Assembly (NCBI RefSeq): GCF_900129665.1
Contig: NZ_FQWL01000003.1
Coordinates: 186,001-250,000, forward strand
Length of the DNA stretch: 64,000 bases
From: Flagellimonas flava
Lineage (GTDB): Bacteria > Bacteroidota > Bacteroidia > Flavobacteriales > Flavobacteriaceae
Direction of reading: 5' to 3'
Positions within the stretch are counted from its first letter, which is position 1. Each line of letters opens with the position of its first letter. The notes below the pieces were generated by a model that searched no databases, was not told the DNA's origin, and saw only the letters and a list, made by a program, of their open reading frames with translations. Both the position numbers and the translations under genes were made by a program. Shown piece by piece: positions 42,113-50,327 of this stretch.

Positions 42113-42658
42113 CCACTGCACTTTCTCCTCCATCGGTCTGCGTTCAGCTGTTGGAAGTTCGCCATCATAATGCCCCATATAAAAGAAGCCCAAACACTTT
42201 TCGCCTTCGTTCAAATCCAAAAACTCGTGCATATATTTGATCAATCCAGGTGAGCTCCAATAGCAGCCAATTCCTAGTTCAGTACAGCTCAACCACATAT
42301 TTTGAACGGCCATGGCCGTTGCAGCCAACTCTTCCCATTCTGGAAGGCTTTCTTCGGGGTCTCTTTGCATGCAAATGGCTATCACCGCACCTGACCTAAC
42401 GGGGTTTTCCTGCAGTTTTTTTATTTTAACCTGCTTGGGCTTGGCATCTATCTCCTGGTATTTTTTTGCCAGAAATTGTCCCAACTCCCCTCTTTTATCG
42501 CCCATGACCACTTTAAACCTCCAGGGTTCTGTCTTCTTATGATTGGGCGCCCAATTGGCCGCTTCCAATAACTTTTCAATGGTTTCTTTTGAGATGGGCT
42601 TGTTGTTGTATTGTGCTGGAAATACACTTCTTCGGTTCTGAATCAGGTCAAAAATCAT
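42104..42658 (-). CDS. Nitroreductase family flavoprotein
   Basis: A 184-residue FMN-dependent reductase from ATG 42658 (a TTG start three codons upstream is less likely). Features are the FMN-binding RRSVFP near the start, AANWAPNHKKTEPWRF and GIGCYWSSPG, as in the YdjA/TdsD-like short nitroreductases. It uses NAD(P)H to reduce quinones or nitro compounds. Next to the LysR gene (46 bp), but with no visible shared promoter. Confidence 0.85.
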   Translation of the reverse strand: MIFDLIQNRRSVFPAQYNNKPISKETIEKLLEAANWAPNHKKTEPWRFKVVMGDKRGELGQFLAKKYQEIDAKPKQVKIKKLQENPVRSGAVIAICMQRDPEESLPEWEELAATAMAVQNMWLSCTELGIGCYWSSPGLIKYMHEFLDLNEGEKCLGFFYMGHYDGELPTAERRPMEEKVQWLE

Positions 42659-42704
42659 CAATAGCAATTTAGAATCATAAAGATACGCTTCAAGCTTATT
42701 CTAT

Positions 42705-43592
42705 CTAAGGTTTCAGCAACAAATCCATACAATTTTTGAGTGCCGGGTTCCTGTTATCCTCTTTCCAGACCATGGAGAGTACTGCCCGTTGTTTGATACG
42801 TTTCAGTTCAATAAACTTCACCTTCATTTGAAATCCGTCCTGCAGTGCGGTCGGTACAATGGCAATCCCCAATTTGTTTTCCACCAACTTGAATATGGTC
42901 TGGGCATGCACCGATTTATGCGAAACCTTTGGACTAAATCCGCCATCCTCACAAATACTGATTACCGTATCGTAATATAGTGGACTGTAATCTTGGGAAA
43001 ACAGAATGAAATCATCTTCCGAAACCTGCTTGATATTTTTAAAGGTACTTGCATCCAAAGGATGGTCTTGGGGCAATACCAAGGAAAAAGTATCCTCGTA
43101 CACCGGTTTTAACTTGAGTCCCTTCGGCACTCGCGAAAGCCGCACAAAGCCAAGGTCCAATTGATCGTGCAAAATGTCACGGATTTGGGCCCTATTCGAC
43201 AGTTCTTCCAGACTGGTGTGTATCAATGGAAATTCCTGTTTTAAGTCCAGCAGTAAATTTGGCACTACATTCTGCATAGCTGAGCCCAAAAACCCAATCC
43301 GTATTTCTCCCAAATGACCTTGATCAATCAATTTGAGCTGTTTTTTGGTCTGTTCCAAATGATTGAGTATAAACTCCACCTCTCCTTTAAGATAGGCCCC
43401 TGCCGGGCTCAACCTAACCTTTTTTTTGTCTCGAACAAACAGCTGTGTGCCAAGGATTTCTTCCATTTGTTTGATTTGCGTACTCAATCCCGGTTGGGAA
43501 ATGAACAACTTTTCTGCTGCCTTTCTGAAGTGCAACTCCTCTGCAACAGCAAGGAAATACACAAAATGCCGTAATTCAATTTGATAATCCAT
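42705..43592 (-). CDS. LysR-type transcriptional regulator
   Basis: A 295-residue LTTR from ATG 43592; the six codons upstream are not typical. The N-terminal helix-turn-helix (about 1-60: LRHFVYFLAVAEELHFRKAAEKL, FISQPGLSTQIKQME) is followed by a co-inducer domain with two Rossmann halves. It is divergent from hutH (78 bp), so it probably controls the histidine-degradation operon, perhaps with urocanate as inducer (inference from position). Confidence 0.88.
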   Translation of the reverse strand: MDYQIELRHFVYFLAVAEELHFRKAAEKLFISQPGLSTQIKQMEEILGTQLFVRDKKKVRLSPAGAYLKGEVEFILNHLEQTKKQLKLIDQGHLGEIRIGFLGSAMQNVVPNLLLDLKQEFPLIHTSLEELSNRAQIRDILHDQLDLGFVRLSRVPKGLKLKPVYEDTFSLVLPQDHPLDASTFKNIKQVSEDDFILFSQDYSPLYYDTVISICEDGGFSPKVSHKSVHAQTIFKLVENKLGIAIVPTALQDGFQMKVKFIELKRIKQRAVLSMVWKEDNRNPALKNCMDLLLKP

Positions 43593-43619
43593 AGTTATTG
43601 ATTCATACAAAAATAAGTA

Positions 43620-43651
43620 TTGGTAATTATTAAATTGTCATGGTACCTTTA
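43620..43651 (+). promoter_or_regulatory. hut operon promoter with TAATTATTA operator
   Basis: TTG (43620-43622), a 21-nt spacer and TACCTTTA (43644-43651) match the Bacteroidota promoter, 20 bp before ATG 43671. A perfect inverted repeat TAAT-T-ATTA (43624-43632) lies in the spacer and may be a regulator site, such as for the divergent LysR protein. Confidence 0.55.
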
Positions 43652-43670
43652 TCTTTTTAATGTACTAATT

Positions 43671-45248
43671 ATGCAACTCCCTGAAACATTTCATTTTGGA
43701 GAAGAACATTTAACAGCCGGCATCGCCTTGGGTATTGCTAAAGGAGCGGTTAAGGGAGTTTTCTCTGAAAACTGTCTTCAAAAAGTGAGGACAAGTAGTC
43801 AACGTGTGGAAAATATTGTGGCCAAAGGTGATACAGTCTATGGTATCAATACCGGATTTGGTCCCTTGTGTAACACCAAAATATCGAGGGAGGATACCAA
43901 AATATTGCAATCCAACATCTTGCAAAGTCATAGTGTGGGCGTGGGGGAACCCATATCCCAAAAACTGGCCAAGCTTATGTTGATTCTAAAAATCCATGCC
44001 TTGGCCAAAGGGTATTCCGGAATCGCGGAAACCACCCTACAACGGATGTTATGGCATTTGGAAAATGATGCTATTCCGGTCGTGCCATCCCAAGGTTCTG
44101 TAGGGGCCTCTGGCGATTTGGCGCCGCTCTCCCACTTATTCCTGCCATTGATTGGTTTGGGAAAAGTCGACTACAAAGGCGAAGTTATTCCAACAGGAGA
44201 GTTGTTTGTCAAAACCGGGTTGAAGCCATTGGAACTGGGTCCGAAAGAAGGGTTGGCTTTAATCAATGGCACCCAGTTTATTGCCGCCCATGCCGTGCTG
44301 GTGCTTCAAAAATTGCAATACGCACTCCGTCATGCCGATATTATTGGAGCTATGATGTTGGAGGGGCTACAGGGATCCATGAAACCGTTTCATGAAAAGT
44401 TGCATGAGGTTAGACCCTTCAAAGGTAATCAGCATGTTGCCGGCAGAATTCGCACCTTACTTCAAGGTTCCGAAATCTTGGAAGATCATATAGATTGTGA
44501 ACGGGTGCAGGATCCCTATTCCTTGCGGTGTATGCCCCAGGTTCATGGAGCTTCAAGAAACGCCTGGCTTCACCTGAAAGAACTTTTGGAAGTGGAGTTA
44601 AACTCGGTTACTGATAATCCCGTTATCATAGATGACGAACTCACTATCAGCGGTGGAAACTTTCACGGTCAACCCCTGGCAATGGCTCTCGATTATGCCG
44701 CTCTGGCTGCTTCGGAATTGGGAAATATTTCGGACCGTAGAATCTATCTCGCCCTTGAGGGGAATAGCCCCGGTGTGCCCAAATTATTGATGCAAGACAC
44801 CGGAATCAATTCTGGATATATGATCTTACAATACACCTCAGCAGCTTTGGCCAGCGAAAATAAAAGTTTGTGTTTTCCTGCAAGTGCTGATAGCATTCCC
44901 ACCTCTCTGGGGCAGGAAGACCATGTAAGTATGGGGTCCATCAGCGGCAGAAAAGCATTGCAGATCATTGAAAATGTTGAAAAGATTCTCTCCATTGAAT
45001 TGTTGACCGCGGCCCAGGCCTTTGAATACAGAAAACCACTTAAATCAGGGGTTGTTCTGGATGAAATCCATAAATTCATAAGAACCAAGGTATCTTTTGC
45101 TGAAAATGATCGGGTATTTGCCGATGATATTGAAATGGGAATAGCGACCATCCAAAAAGGCGAGATCATTGATTTGGTGGAAGGCGTAATGAAAAGAAAG
45201 AATTTAGAATGGAATACCCCCCATCAAGAAGCATTTGAAACATACTAA
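43671..45248 (+). CDS. hutH: Histidine ammonia-lyase
   Basis: Removes ammonia from histidine to give urocanate, the first step of histidine degradation. From ATG 43671 the protein has 525 residues; an upstream TTG in frame lies inside the promoter. The MIO cofactor arises from Ala 146-Ser 147-Gly 148 in GSVGASGDLAPLSHL; other family marks are NTGFGPL, GLALINGTQ and LSRNSIE-like regions. It is the first gene of the hut operon; hutI starts 1 bp after its stop. Confidence 0.95.
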   Translation: MQLPETFHFGEEHLTAGIALGIAKGAVKGVFSENCLQKVRTSSQRVENIVAKGDTVYGINTGFGPLCNTKISREDTKILQSNILQSHSVGVGEPISQKLAKLMLILKIHALAKGYSGIAETTLQRMLWHLENDAIPVVPSQGSVGASGDLAPLSHLFLPLIGLGKVDYKGEVIPTGELFVKTGLKPLELGPKEGLALINGTQFIAAHAVLVLQKLQYALRHADIIGAMMLEGLQGSMKPFHEKLHEVRPFKGNQHVAGRIRTLLQGSEILEDHIDCERVQDPYSLRCMPQVHGASRNAWLHLKELLEVELNSVTDNPVIIDDELTISGGNFHGQPLAMALDYAALAASELGNISDRRIYLALEGNSPGVPKLLMQDTGINSGYMILQYTSAALASENKSLCFPASADSIPTSLGQEDHVSMGSISGRKALQIIENVEKILSIELLTAAQAFEYRKPLKSGVVLDEIHKFIRTKVSFAENDRVFADDIEMGIATIQKGEIIDLVEGVMKRKNLEWNTPHQEAFETY

Positions 45249-45249
45249 T

Positions 45250-46485
45250 ATGAACCAACCTGTTTTAATCGGCCCTTTTTCACAACTGTTGCCCATGTCG
45301 GGCTTACCGCTAAAAGGTTCGTTATCGGACACACAACTTCCCCTTATTGAAAATGGCGGAATTGTAGTTTCGGAAGGAAAAATTATCAGAATCGGGGTCT
45401 TTGAAAACCTCAAGTCCGAAGTAGATCATATCCATCGGATTGAAGGGGAACAAGTATGTTTACCTGGATTCGTGGATGCCCATACCCATATTTGTTTTGG
45501 TGGGACAAGGGCTCGGGACTATGCCCTAAGAAATGCAGGAGTATCCTATTTAGAAATTGCCAAAGCAGGAGGTGGAATTTGGGATACCGTGACCCAAACC
45601 CGGAAGGCAACACAAGCAGAATTAGAACAGGGCATCCATACAAGGGCCAAAGTTCATCTGCAAAGCGGAACCACCACTATTGAGGTTAAAAGCGGATATG
45701 GTCTTTCTGTCCAAGAAGAACTAAAAATGCTTCGGGCCATCAAAAATGCCAACAAAACCCAAGTGGCCGATTTGATTCCGACTTGCCTTGCAGCTCATAT
45801 CAAACCTAAAGATTGGGAAGGTGAAGGTCCCTATTTAGATGAAATCATCTCAAAACTATTTCCTGTCTTAAAATCGGAAAACTTGGCACACAGGGTAGAC
45901 GCCTTCGTGGAAGACAGTGCATTTACTCCTCAAGAAATTGAACCCTATTTTCAAAAGGCAAGGGAATTGGGCTTTGACATTACGGTCCATGCCGACCAAT
46001 TTACAACGGGTGGTAGTGAAGTCGCCATAAAATTCAATGCCATCAGCGCAGATCATTTGGAGGCTAGTACGGAAACAGAAATCCAACTGTTCGCCAACAG
46101 CAATGTCATTGCAACCGCTTTACCAGGTGCTTCTTTGGGACTAGGCTGCGATTTCACTCCAGCACGTAAAATCTTGGATGCCGGTGGAGCTTTGGCCATT
46201 GCCAGCGACCACAATCCGGGTTCCGCGCCCATGGGAGACCTGCTGACCCAGGCCAGCATTTTGGGAACCTTTGAAAAACTCTCCAATGCAGAGGTTTTGG
46301 CCGGAATCACTTTTAGGGCCGCCGCCGCTTTAAACCTTTCTGATAGAGGAACCTTGGACCCGGGAAATCTAGCCGACTTTGTAACCTTCCCAACATCCAA
46401 CTATCAAGAAATTACCTATCACCAAGGGCAATTAAAGCCATCTTCCGTTTGGAAAAAAGGCCATCAAGTTTTTGAAAATCAGTAA
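45250..46485 (+). CDS. hutI: Imidazolonepropionase
   Basis: A 411-residue amidohydrolase from ATG 45250 (an in-frame TTG five codons upstream overlaps hutH). It opens imidazolonepropionate to N-formimidoyl-glutamate, the third step. The metal site includes DAHTHICFGGTRARDYALR (His pair), ITVHADQFT and ASDHNPGSAP. It starts 1 bp after hutH and ends 2 bp before hutU. Confidence 0.95.
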   Translation: MNQPVLIGPFSQLLPMSGLPLKGSLSDTQLPLIENGGIVVSEGKIIRIGVFENLKSEVDHIHRIEGEQVCLPGFVDAHTHICFGGTRARDYALRNAGVSYLEIAKAGGGIWDTVTQTRKATQAELEQGIHTRAKVHLQSGTTTIEVKSGYGLSVQEELKMLRAIKNANKTQVADLIPTCLAAHIKPKDWEGEGPYLDEIISKLFPVLKSENLAHRVDAFVEDSAFTPQEIEPYFQKARELGFDITVHADQFTTGGSEVAIKFNAISADHLEASTETEIQLFANSNVIATALPGASLGLGCDFTPARKILDAGGALAIASDHNPGSAPMGDLLTQASILGTFEKLSNAEVLAGITFRAAAALNLSDRGTLDPGNLADFVTFPTSNYQEITYHQGQLKPSSVWKKGHQVFENQ

Positions 46486-46487
46486 TC

Positions 46488-48497
46488 ATGGAGCCAAAAG
46501 ATTTTAAATCACAAATCCTACAGGGTATCCCGGAACAACTTCCCCCATCAAGACCTTATCCCGAGAGAGGAAATCCTGCACCAAAGCGAAAAGACATTTT
46601 ATCCCAAGAGGAAAAAAAGTTGGCGGTTCAAAATGCTTTGCGATATTTTCCAAAAGCATGGCACCAAGAATTGGCCAAAGAATTTGCTGAGGAATTAAAA
46701 ACCTATGGCCGAATTTATATGCACCGGTTCAAACCGACGTACAAAATCTATGCCCGACCCATATCTGAGTATCCTTCTCAATCCCAACAGGCCGCTGCCA
46801 TCATGCTCATGATTCAGAATAATCTGGATCCCGCTGTTGCCCAACACCCTGAAGAATTGATTACCTACGGAGGCAATGGGGCTGTGTTCCAAAACTGGGC
46901 GCAGTACCTACTGACCATGAAATATTTGGCCGAGATGACCGAAGAGCAAACCTTGCATATGTATTCTGGTCATCCCATGGGACTGTTTCCATCGTCCAAG
47001 GAGGCGCCTAGGGTCGTGGTCACCAATGGAATGATGATTCCCAATTATTCCCAACCCGACGATTGGGAAAAATTCAACGCTCTGGGCGTGACCCAATACG
47101 GGCAAATGACCGCAGGTTCATACATGTATATTGGGCCCCAAGGCATTGTACATGGAACCGCCATTACGGTAATGAATGCTTTTAGAAAGGTTTTGGACAA
47201 AGGAGACAATCCAAAAGGCAAGGTATTCCTCACCGCAGGTTTGGGAGGAATGAGCGGAGCCCAACCCAAAGCCGGAAATATCGCCGAATGTATCACTGTC
47301 TGTGCCGAGGTGAATCCCGAAGCTGCCAAAAAAAGACATGAACAAGGCTGGGTAGATGAGTTATGGAGTGACATTTCAGAACTTGTCCAAAGAACACGAA
47401 AGGCCATTGCACAAAATGAAACGGTCTCCCTGGCTTATATTGGAAACATCGTAGAAGTCTGGGAGCAGTTTTATAGCGAAGATATATTTGTTCATCTAGG
47501 ATCTGATCAAACTTCATTGCATAATCCTTGGGCCGGAGGCTATTATCCGGTTGGCCTGTCTTTTGATGAGGCCAATGTAATGATGGCGGAAGACCCATCA
47601 GCATTCAAAGAAAAAGTGCAGGAATCACTCCGAAGACAGATAACGGCCATCAACAAGCATACGGCCAAAGGAACCTATTTCTTTGATTATGGCAACGCCT
47701 TTTTGTTAGAAGTTTCCCGTGCCGGCGGCGATGTTATGGCGACAAATCAAATCGATTTTAGGTACCCTTCCTACGTTCAGGACATCCTGGGCCCCATGTG
47801 TTTTGACTATGGTTTTGGCCCGTTCCGATGGGTATGTACTTCCGGCAACCGAAAAGATCTCCAAAAAACGGATGCCATAGCCCTGGAAGTAATGAAAGCT
47901 ATCAAGGGTGAAGCTCCGGAAGAAATCCAGCAGCAAATGCAGGATAACATCAAGTGGATAGAAGAAGCAGAACAAAACAAATTGGTTGTAGGTTCACAGG
48001 CCCGGATTTTATATGCCGATGCCGAAGGGCGGACAAAAATTGCGGAAGCTTTCAACCAAGCCATTTCCAAGGGAGAAATCACTGCCCCAGTAGTTTTGGG
48101 AAGAGATCATCATGATGTGAGTGGAACCGATTCGCCCTTTAGGGAAACCAGTAATATCTACGATGGCAGTAAGTTCACCGCCGATATGGCCATCCATAAT
48201 GTTATTGGTGATAGTTTCAGAGGTGCCACTTGGGTTTCCATCCATAATGGTGGAGGCGTTGGTTGGGGCGAGGTAATGAACGGGGGATTTGGAATGGTTC
48301 TCGATGGAACCGAAGAAGCTTCCCGTCGCTTACAAAACATGTTGTTCTATGATGTGAACAACGGAATTTCCCGAAGAAGTTGGGCCAGAAATGAGGAAGC
48401 ACTGTTTGCCATCAAACGGGAAATGGAACGCACTCCAAATTTAGAGGTAACTTTGCCCAACTTGGTAGAAACCGATATTTTGGACCATCTCTTTTGA
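46488..48497 (+). CDS. hutU: Urocanate hydratase (long form)
   Basis: The second enzyme of the pathway: it adds water to urocanate with a tightly bound NAD. At 669 residues it is about 110 longer than the classical enzyme (around 555); the longer form is common in Bacteroidota. Core features are LITYGGNGAVFQNWAQY, YSGHPMGLFPS, GGMSGAQPKAGN and the C-terminal GRDHHDVSGTDSPFRE with GGGVGWGEVMNGGFG. It precedes hutG, whose ATG lies 5 bp after its stop. Confidence 0.95.
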   Translation: MEPKDFKSQILQGIPEQLPPSRPYPERGNPAPKRKDILSQEEKKLAVQNALRYFPKAWHQELAKEFAEELKTYGRIYMHRFKPTYKIYARPISEYPSQSQQAAAIMLMIQNNLDPAVAQHPEELITYGGNGAVFQNWAQYLLTMKYLAEMTEEQTLHMYSGHPMGLFPSSKEAPRVVVTNGMMIPNYSQPDDWEKFNALGVTQYGQMTAGSYMYIGPQGIVHGTAITVMNAFRKVLDKGDNPKGKVFLTAGLGGMSGAQPKAGNIAECITVCAEVNPEAAKKRHEQGWVDELWSDISELVQRTRKAIAQNETVSLAYIGNIVEVWEQFYSEDIFVHLGSDQTSLHNPWAGGYYPVGLSFDEANVMMAEDPSAFKEKVQESLRRQITAINKHTAKGTYFFDYGNAFLLEVSRAGGDVMATNQIDFRYPSYVQDILGPMCFDYGFGPFRWVCTSGNRKDLQKTDAIALEVMKAIKGEAPEEIQQQMQDNIKWIEEAEQNKLVVGSQARILYADAEGRTKIAEAFNQAISKGEITAPVVLGRDHHDVSGTDSPFRETSNIYDGSKFTADMAIHNVIGDSFRGATWVSIHNGGGVGWGEVMNGGFGMVLDGTEEASRRLQNMLFYDVNNGISRRSWARNEEALFAIKREMERTPNLEVTLPNLVETDILDHLF

Positions 48498-48502
48498 ACG
48501 GA

Positions 48503-49474
48503 ATGAAACATTATTTGGCACCGGACACAACTATTTGGAAAGGGCGTATCAGCAATAAAAGCCTATATCTTCACGAAAAAGTGAAGTGCGTTTCCTTGTC
48601 CGACATTCCTGAGCCGCCAAAAAAATCCATTACGCTTCTGGGTTATGCCTGCGATGAAGGCGTAAAACGAAATCAAGGTCGTGTTGGGGCCGTAAAAGGT
48701 CCAGAAACCATTAAAAATAGTCTTGGAAAAATGCCCAATCACCTGCCCAGTACAGTTCAACTGTATGATGGGGGAAGTATTACATGTTCCAAGGGAGATA
48801 TGGAAGCTAGCCAAGAAGCACTGTCAGCTGCCGTTGCTTCCTTGCTTCAAAAAAAGCAGTTCCCCATTGTTTTGGGAGGAGGACATGATGTGGCCTACGG
48901 ACACTACCATGGTATTAAAAATTATCTCGATTCCAAAAAAGAAGGCCAAACCATAGGCATTATTAATTTTGATGCGCATTTTGATTTGCGCCAAAACACC
49001 CATAACAACAACTCTGGCACGCCCTTCTATCAAATTGCAATGGAATGCGAAAAGGAGAATACCGATTTTAAGTACCTGTGCTTAGGCATCCGAAAAGATG
49101 CCAACGACCGGTCTCTTTTTCAAACGGCCAAGGAACTGGATGTTACCTATGTACTTTCCGATACTTTCCAAATTCAGTTTTTGGATGAGATCAACACTTG
49201 GATACACGCTTTTATCAAAACTGTAGATCATGTTTATCTGACCATCGATTTGGATGGGTTTTCTTCTGCCTATGCACCCGGAGTAAGTGCCCCCTCACCT
49301 ATGGGCTTTACGCCCCACATCGCGCTGGAATGCCTCAAAACCATCATTGGTTCAGGGAAATTGATCAGTATGGATATTGCCGAAATGAACCCGAAATACG
49401 ATGTGGATGGGCAGACGGCAAAACTCGCCGCTTCGTTGCTACACCATGTAGTGGACACCTTGTACAAGGCATAA
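48503..49474 (+). CDS. hutG: Formimidoylglutamase
   Basis: A 323-residue arginase-family manganese hydrolase from ATG 48503 (TTG 48494 overlaps the hutU stop). It cleaves formimidoyl-glutamate to glutamate and formamide, the last step. Metal-binding motifs are GGGHDVAYG, NFDAHFDLR and the DxDG of TIDLDGFSSAYAPGVSAPSP. The branch through HutG, rather than a deiminase or FTCD, is the one present here. Confidence 0.95.
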   Translation: MKHYLAPDTTIWKGRISNKSLYLHEKVKCVSLSDIPEPPKKSITLLGYACDEGVKRNQGRVGAVKGPETIKNSLGKMPNHLPSTVQLYDGGSITCSKGDMEASQEALSAAVASLLQKKQFPIVLGGGHDVAYGHYHGIKNYLDSKKEGQTIGIINFDAHFDLRQNTHNNNSGTPFYQIAMECEKENTDFKYLCLGIRKDANDRSLFQTAKELDVTYVLSDTFQIQFLDEINTWIHAFIKTVDHVYLTIDLDGFSSAYAPGVSAPSPMGFTPHIALECLKTIIGSGKLISMDIAEMNPKYDVDGQTAKLAASLLHHVVDTLYKA

Positions 49475-49487
49475 AAACCCTATAAAC

Positions 49488-49580
49488 AAAAAAAGCCTTC
49501 CAAATGGAAAGCCTTTCATTGGCGAGCATCATCCGATGCCTCAACCTGATTCCAATCGTATAGATTGAAATCCAACACAA
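49488..49580 (-). ncRNA. Candidate structured small RNA
   Basis: A region of about 93 nt on the minus strand between hutG and the toxin-antitoxin pair, with promoter (see 49586), three stem-loops and a terminator with seven U. Stem 1: plus-strand 49548-49557 with 49563-49572, 10 bp and a 5-nt loop; stem 2: 49524-49530 with 49535-49542; stem 3: 49491-49501 with 49506-49516, followed by the T-run (A-run on plus, 49488-49494). The irregular pairs in stems 1 and 3 are G-U wobbles on the minus strand but A-C mismatches on the plus strand, so the minus strand is the structured one. No open reading frame fits. No family recognised. Confidence 0.6.
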
Positions 49581-49585
49581 CGCGA

Positions 49586-49593
49586 CAAAGATA
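49586..49593 (-). promoter_or_regulatory. -7 box of the candidate small RNA
   Basis: TATCTTTG on the minus strand is a perfect TAnnTTTG match. A TTG lies 14 nt upstream, shorter than the usual 17-21 nt spacing, so the -33 element is weak or absent. Confidence 0.5.
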
Positions 49594-49630
49594 GGGATGA
49601 TTTTTGACAAATAGCGCCAGACAGTGTAAT

Positions 49631-49678
49631 TATCATTTGTATATCATTTGTATATCATTATGATATACATTAGATTTG
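49631..49678 (+). promoter_or_regulatory. Toxin-antitoxin promoter with tandem operator repeats
   Basis: TTG (49648-49650), a 20-nt spacer and a perfect TAGATTTG (49671-49678) form the promoter. A 19-bp palindrome GTATATCATTATGATATAC (49650-49668) fills the spacer, and the half-site (T)ATCATTTGTAT recurs with an 11-bp period from 49631. This is the layout of a ribbon-helix-helix antitoxin binding cooperatively to repress its own operon. Confidence 0.75.
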
Positions 49679-49702
49679 TTTACTACCTCAATCCAAAAAA
49701 AG

Positions 49703-49930
49703 ATGAAAACGAAACAGGTTGCCCTACGTTTTGATGAAGAATTGATTGAACTTGTTAAGGCAAAAGCAAAAGCGCAACGCAGAAGCCTTAATAATTATAT
49801 TGAGTTCTTACTCTATAATGACGTTGGCAATATTCCCAATGAGGAAACCAAATCCGCAATTGAAGAGGCAAGGAATGGTGAAGACCTGTCTCCAATCGAC
49901 GATTTAGACAAGTTCCTAAACGAGCTTTAA
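49703..49930 (+). CDS. Ribbon-helix-helix antitoxin (RelB/DinJ-like)
   Basis: A 75-residue antitoxin from ATG 49703 (the nine upstream codons fall in the promoter leader). The N-terminal ribbon-helix-helix has KQVALRFDEELIELVKAKAKAQRRSLNNYIE; the C-terminal acidic tail PNEETKSAIEEARNGED and DDLDKFLNEL is the toxin-wrapping part typical of RelB family partners. It would repress the operon with the toxin as co-repressor. The toxin gene starts 10 bp downstream. Confidence 0.88.
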   Translation: MKTKQVALRFDEELIELVKAKAKAQRRSLNNYIEFLLYNDVGNIPNEETKSAIEEARNGEDLSPIDDLDKFLNEL

Positions 49931-49940
49931 CCAACACTGC

Positions 49941-50222
49941 ATGTACCAATTAATCCCTACAACCCGGTTTAAAAGAGATTTAAAGAAGGTAAAACACAAC
50001 GAAAAAGATTTTAAACTGACCACCGCGGTTCTCAAGGTATTGCAAGCAAAAGGGATTAAGGGTATTCCGCTCAAAATGAAACACCACAAACTTGCAGGAA
50101 AGTACAGTGATAATTGGGAATGCCATATCAAACCCGACCTACTCATTATCTGGATTCAAATAGAATCCCCCAAAGTCATCAAGCTTATTCGGATTGGCAG
50201 TCATTCAGATTTATTTAAATAA
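49941..50222 (+). CDS. YafQ-family mRNA interferase toxin
   Basis: A 93-residue RelE/YafQ-type toxin. Typical features are MYQLIPTTRFKRDLKKV at the N-terminus, HHKLAGKYSDNWECHI and the C-terminal LIRIGSHSDLF, whose His is the usual catalytic residue. It cleaves translating mRNA on the ribosome; the pair forms a type II toxin-antitoxin module. No integrase or other mobile gene lies beside it. Confidence 0.88.
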   Translation: MYQLIPTTRFKRDLKKVKHNEKDFKLTTAVLKVLQAKGIKGIPLKMKHHKLAGKYSDNWECHIKPDLLIIWIQIESPKVIKLIRIGSHSDLFK

Positions 50223-50287
50223 GACAATCCCAGAGTATTTTCTAAAGATCTCTTGAGTTTAATTATTTGGATATTTTCCATTTTTTA

Positions 50288-50298
50288 GGAATTATTCC
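50288..50298 (+). promoter_or_regulatory. Palindrome upstream of dinB
   Basis: GGAAT-T-ATTCC is a perfect 11-bp inverted repeat, followed at once by a -7-like TATTTTAG (50300-50307). It could be the operator of an SOS-type repressor, but I cannot match it to a known LexA box. The 105-bp gap holds no other clear -33 element. Confidence 0.35.
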
Positions 50299-50327
50299 AT
50301 ATTTTAGCTTCCCTCCTAAACTAAACA

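Noticed and set aside
49495..49516. Terminator of the hut operon on the plus strand
   Set aside because: On the plus strand the stem has A-C mismatches and no T-run follows; the hairpin fits the minus strand far better.
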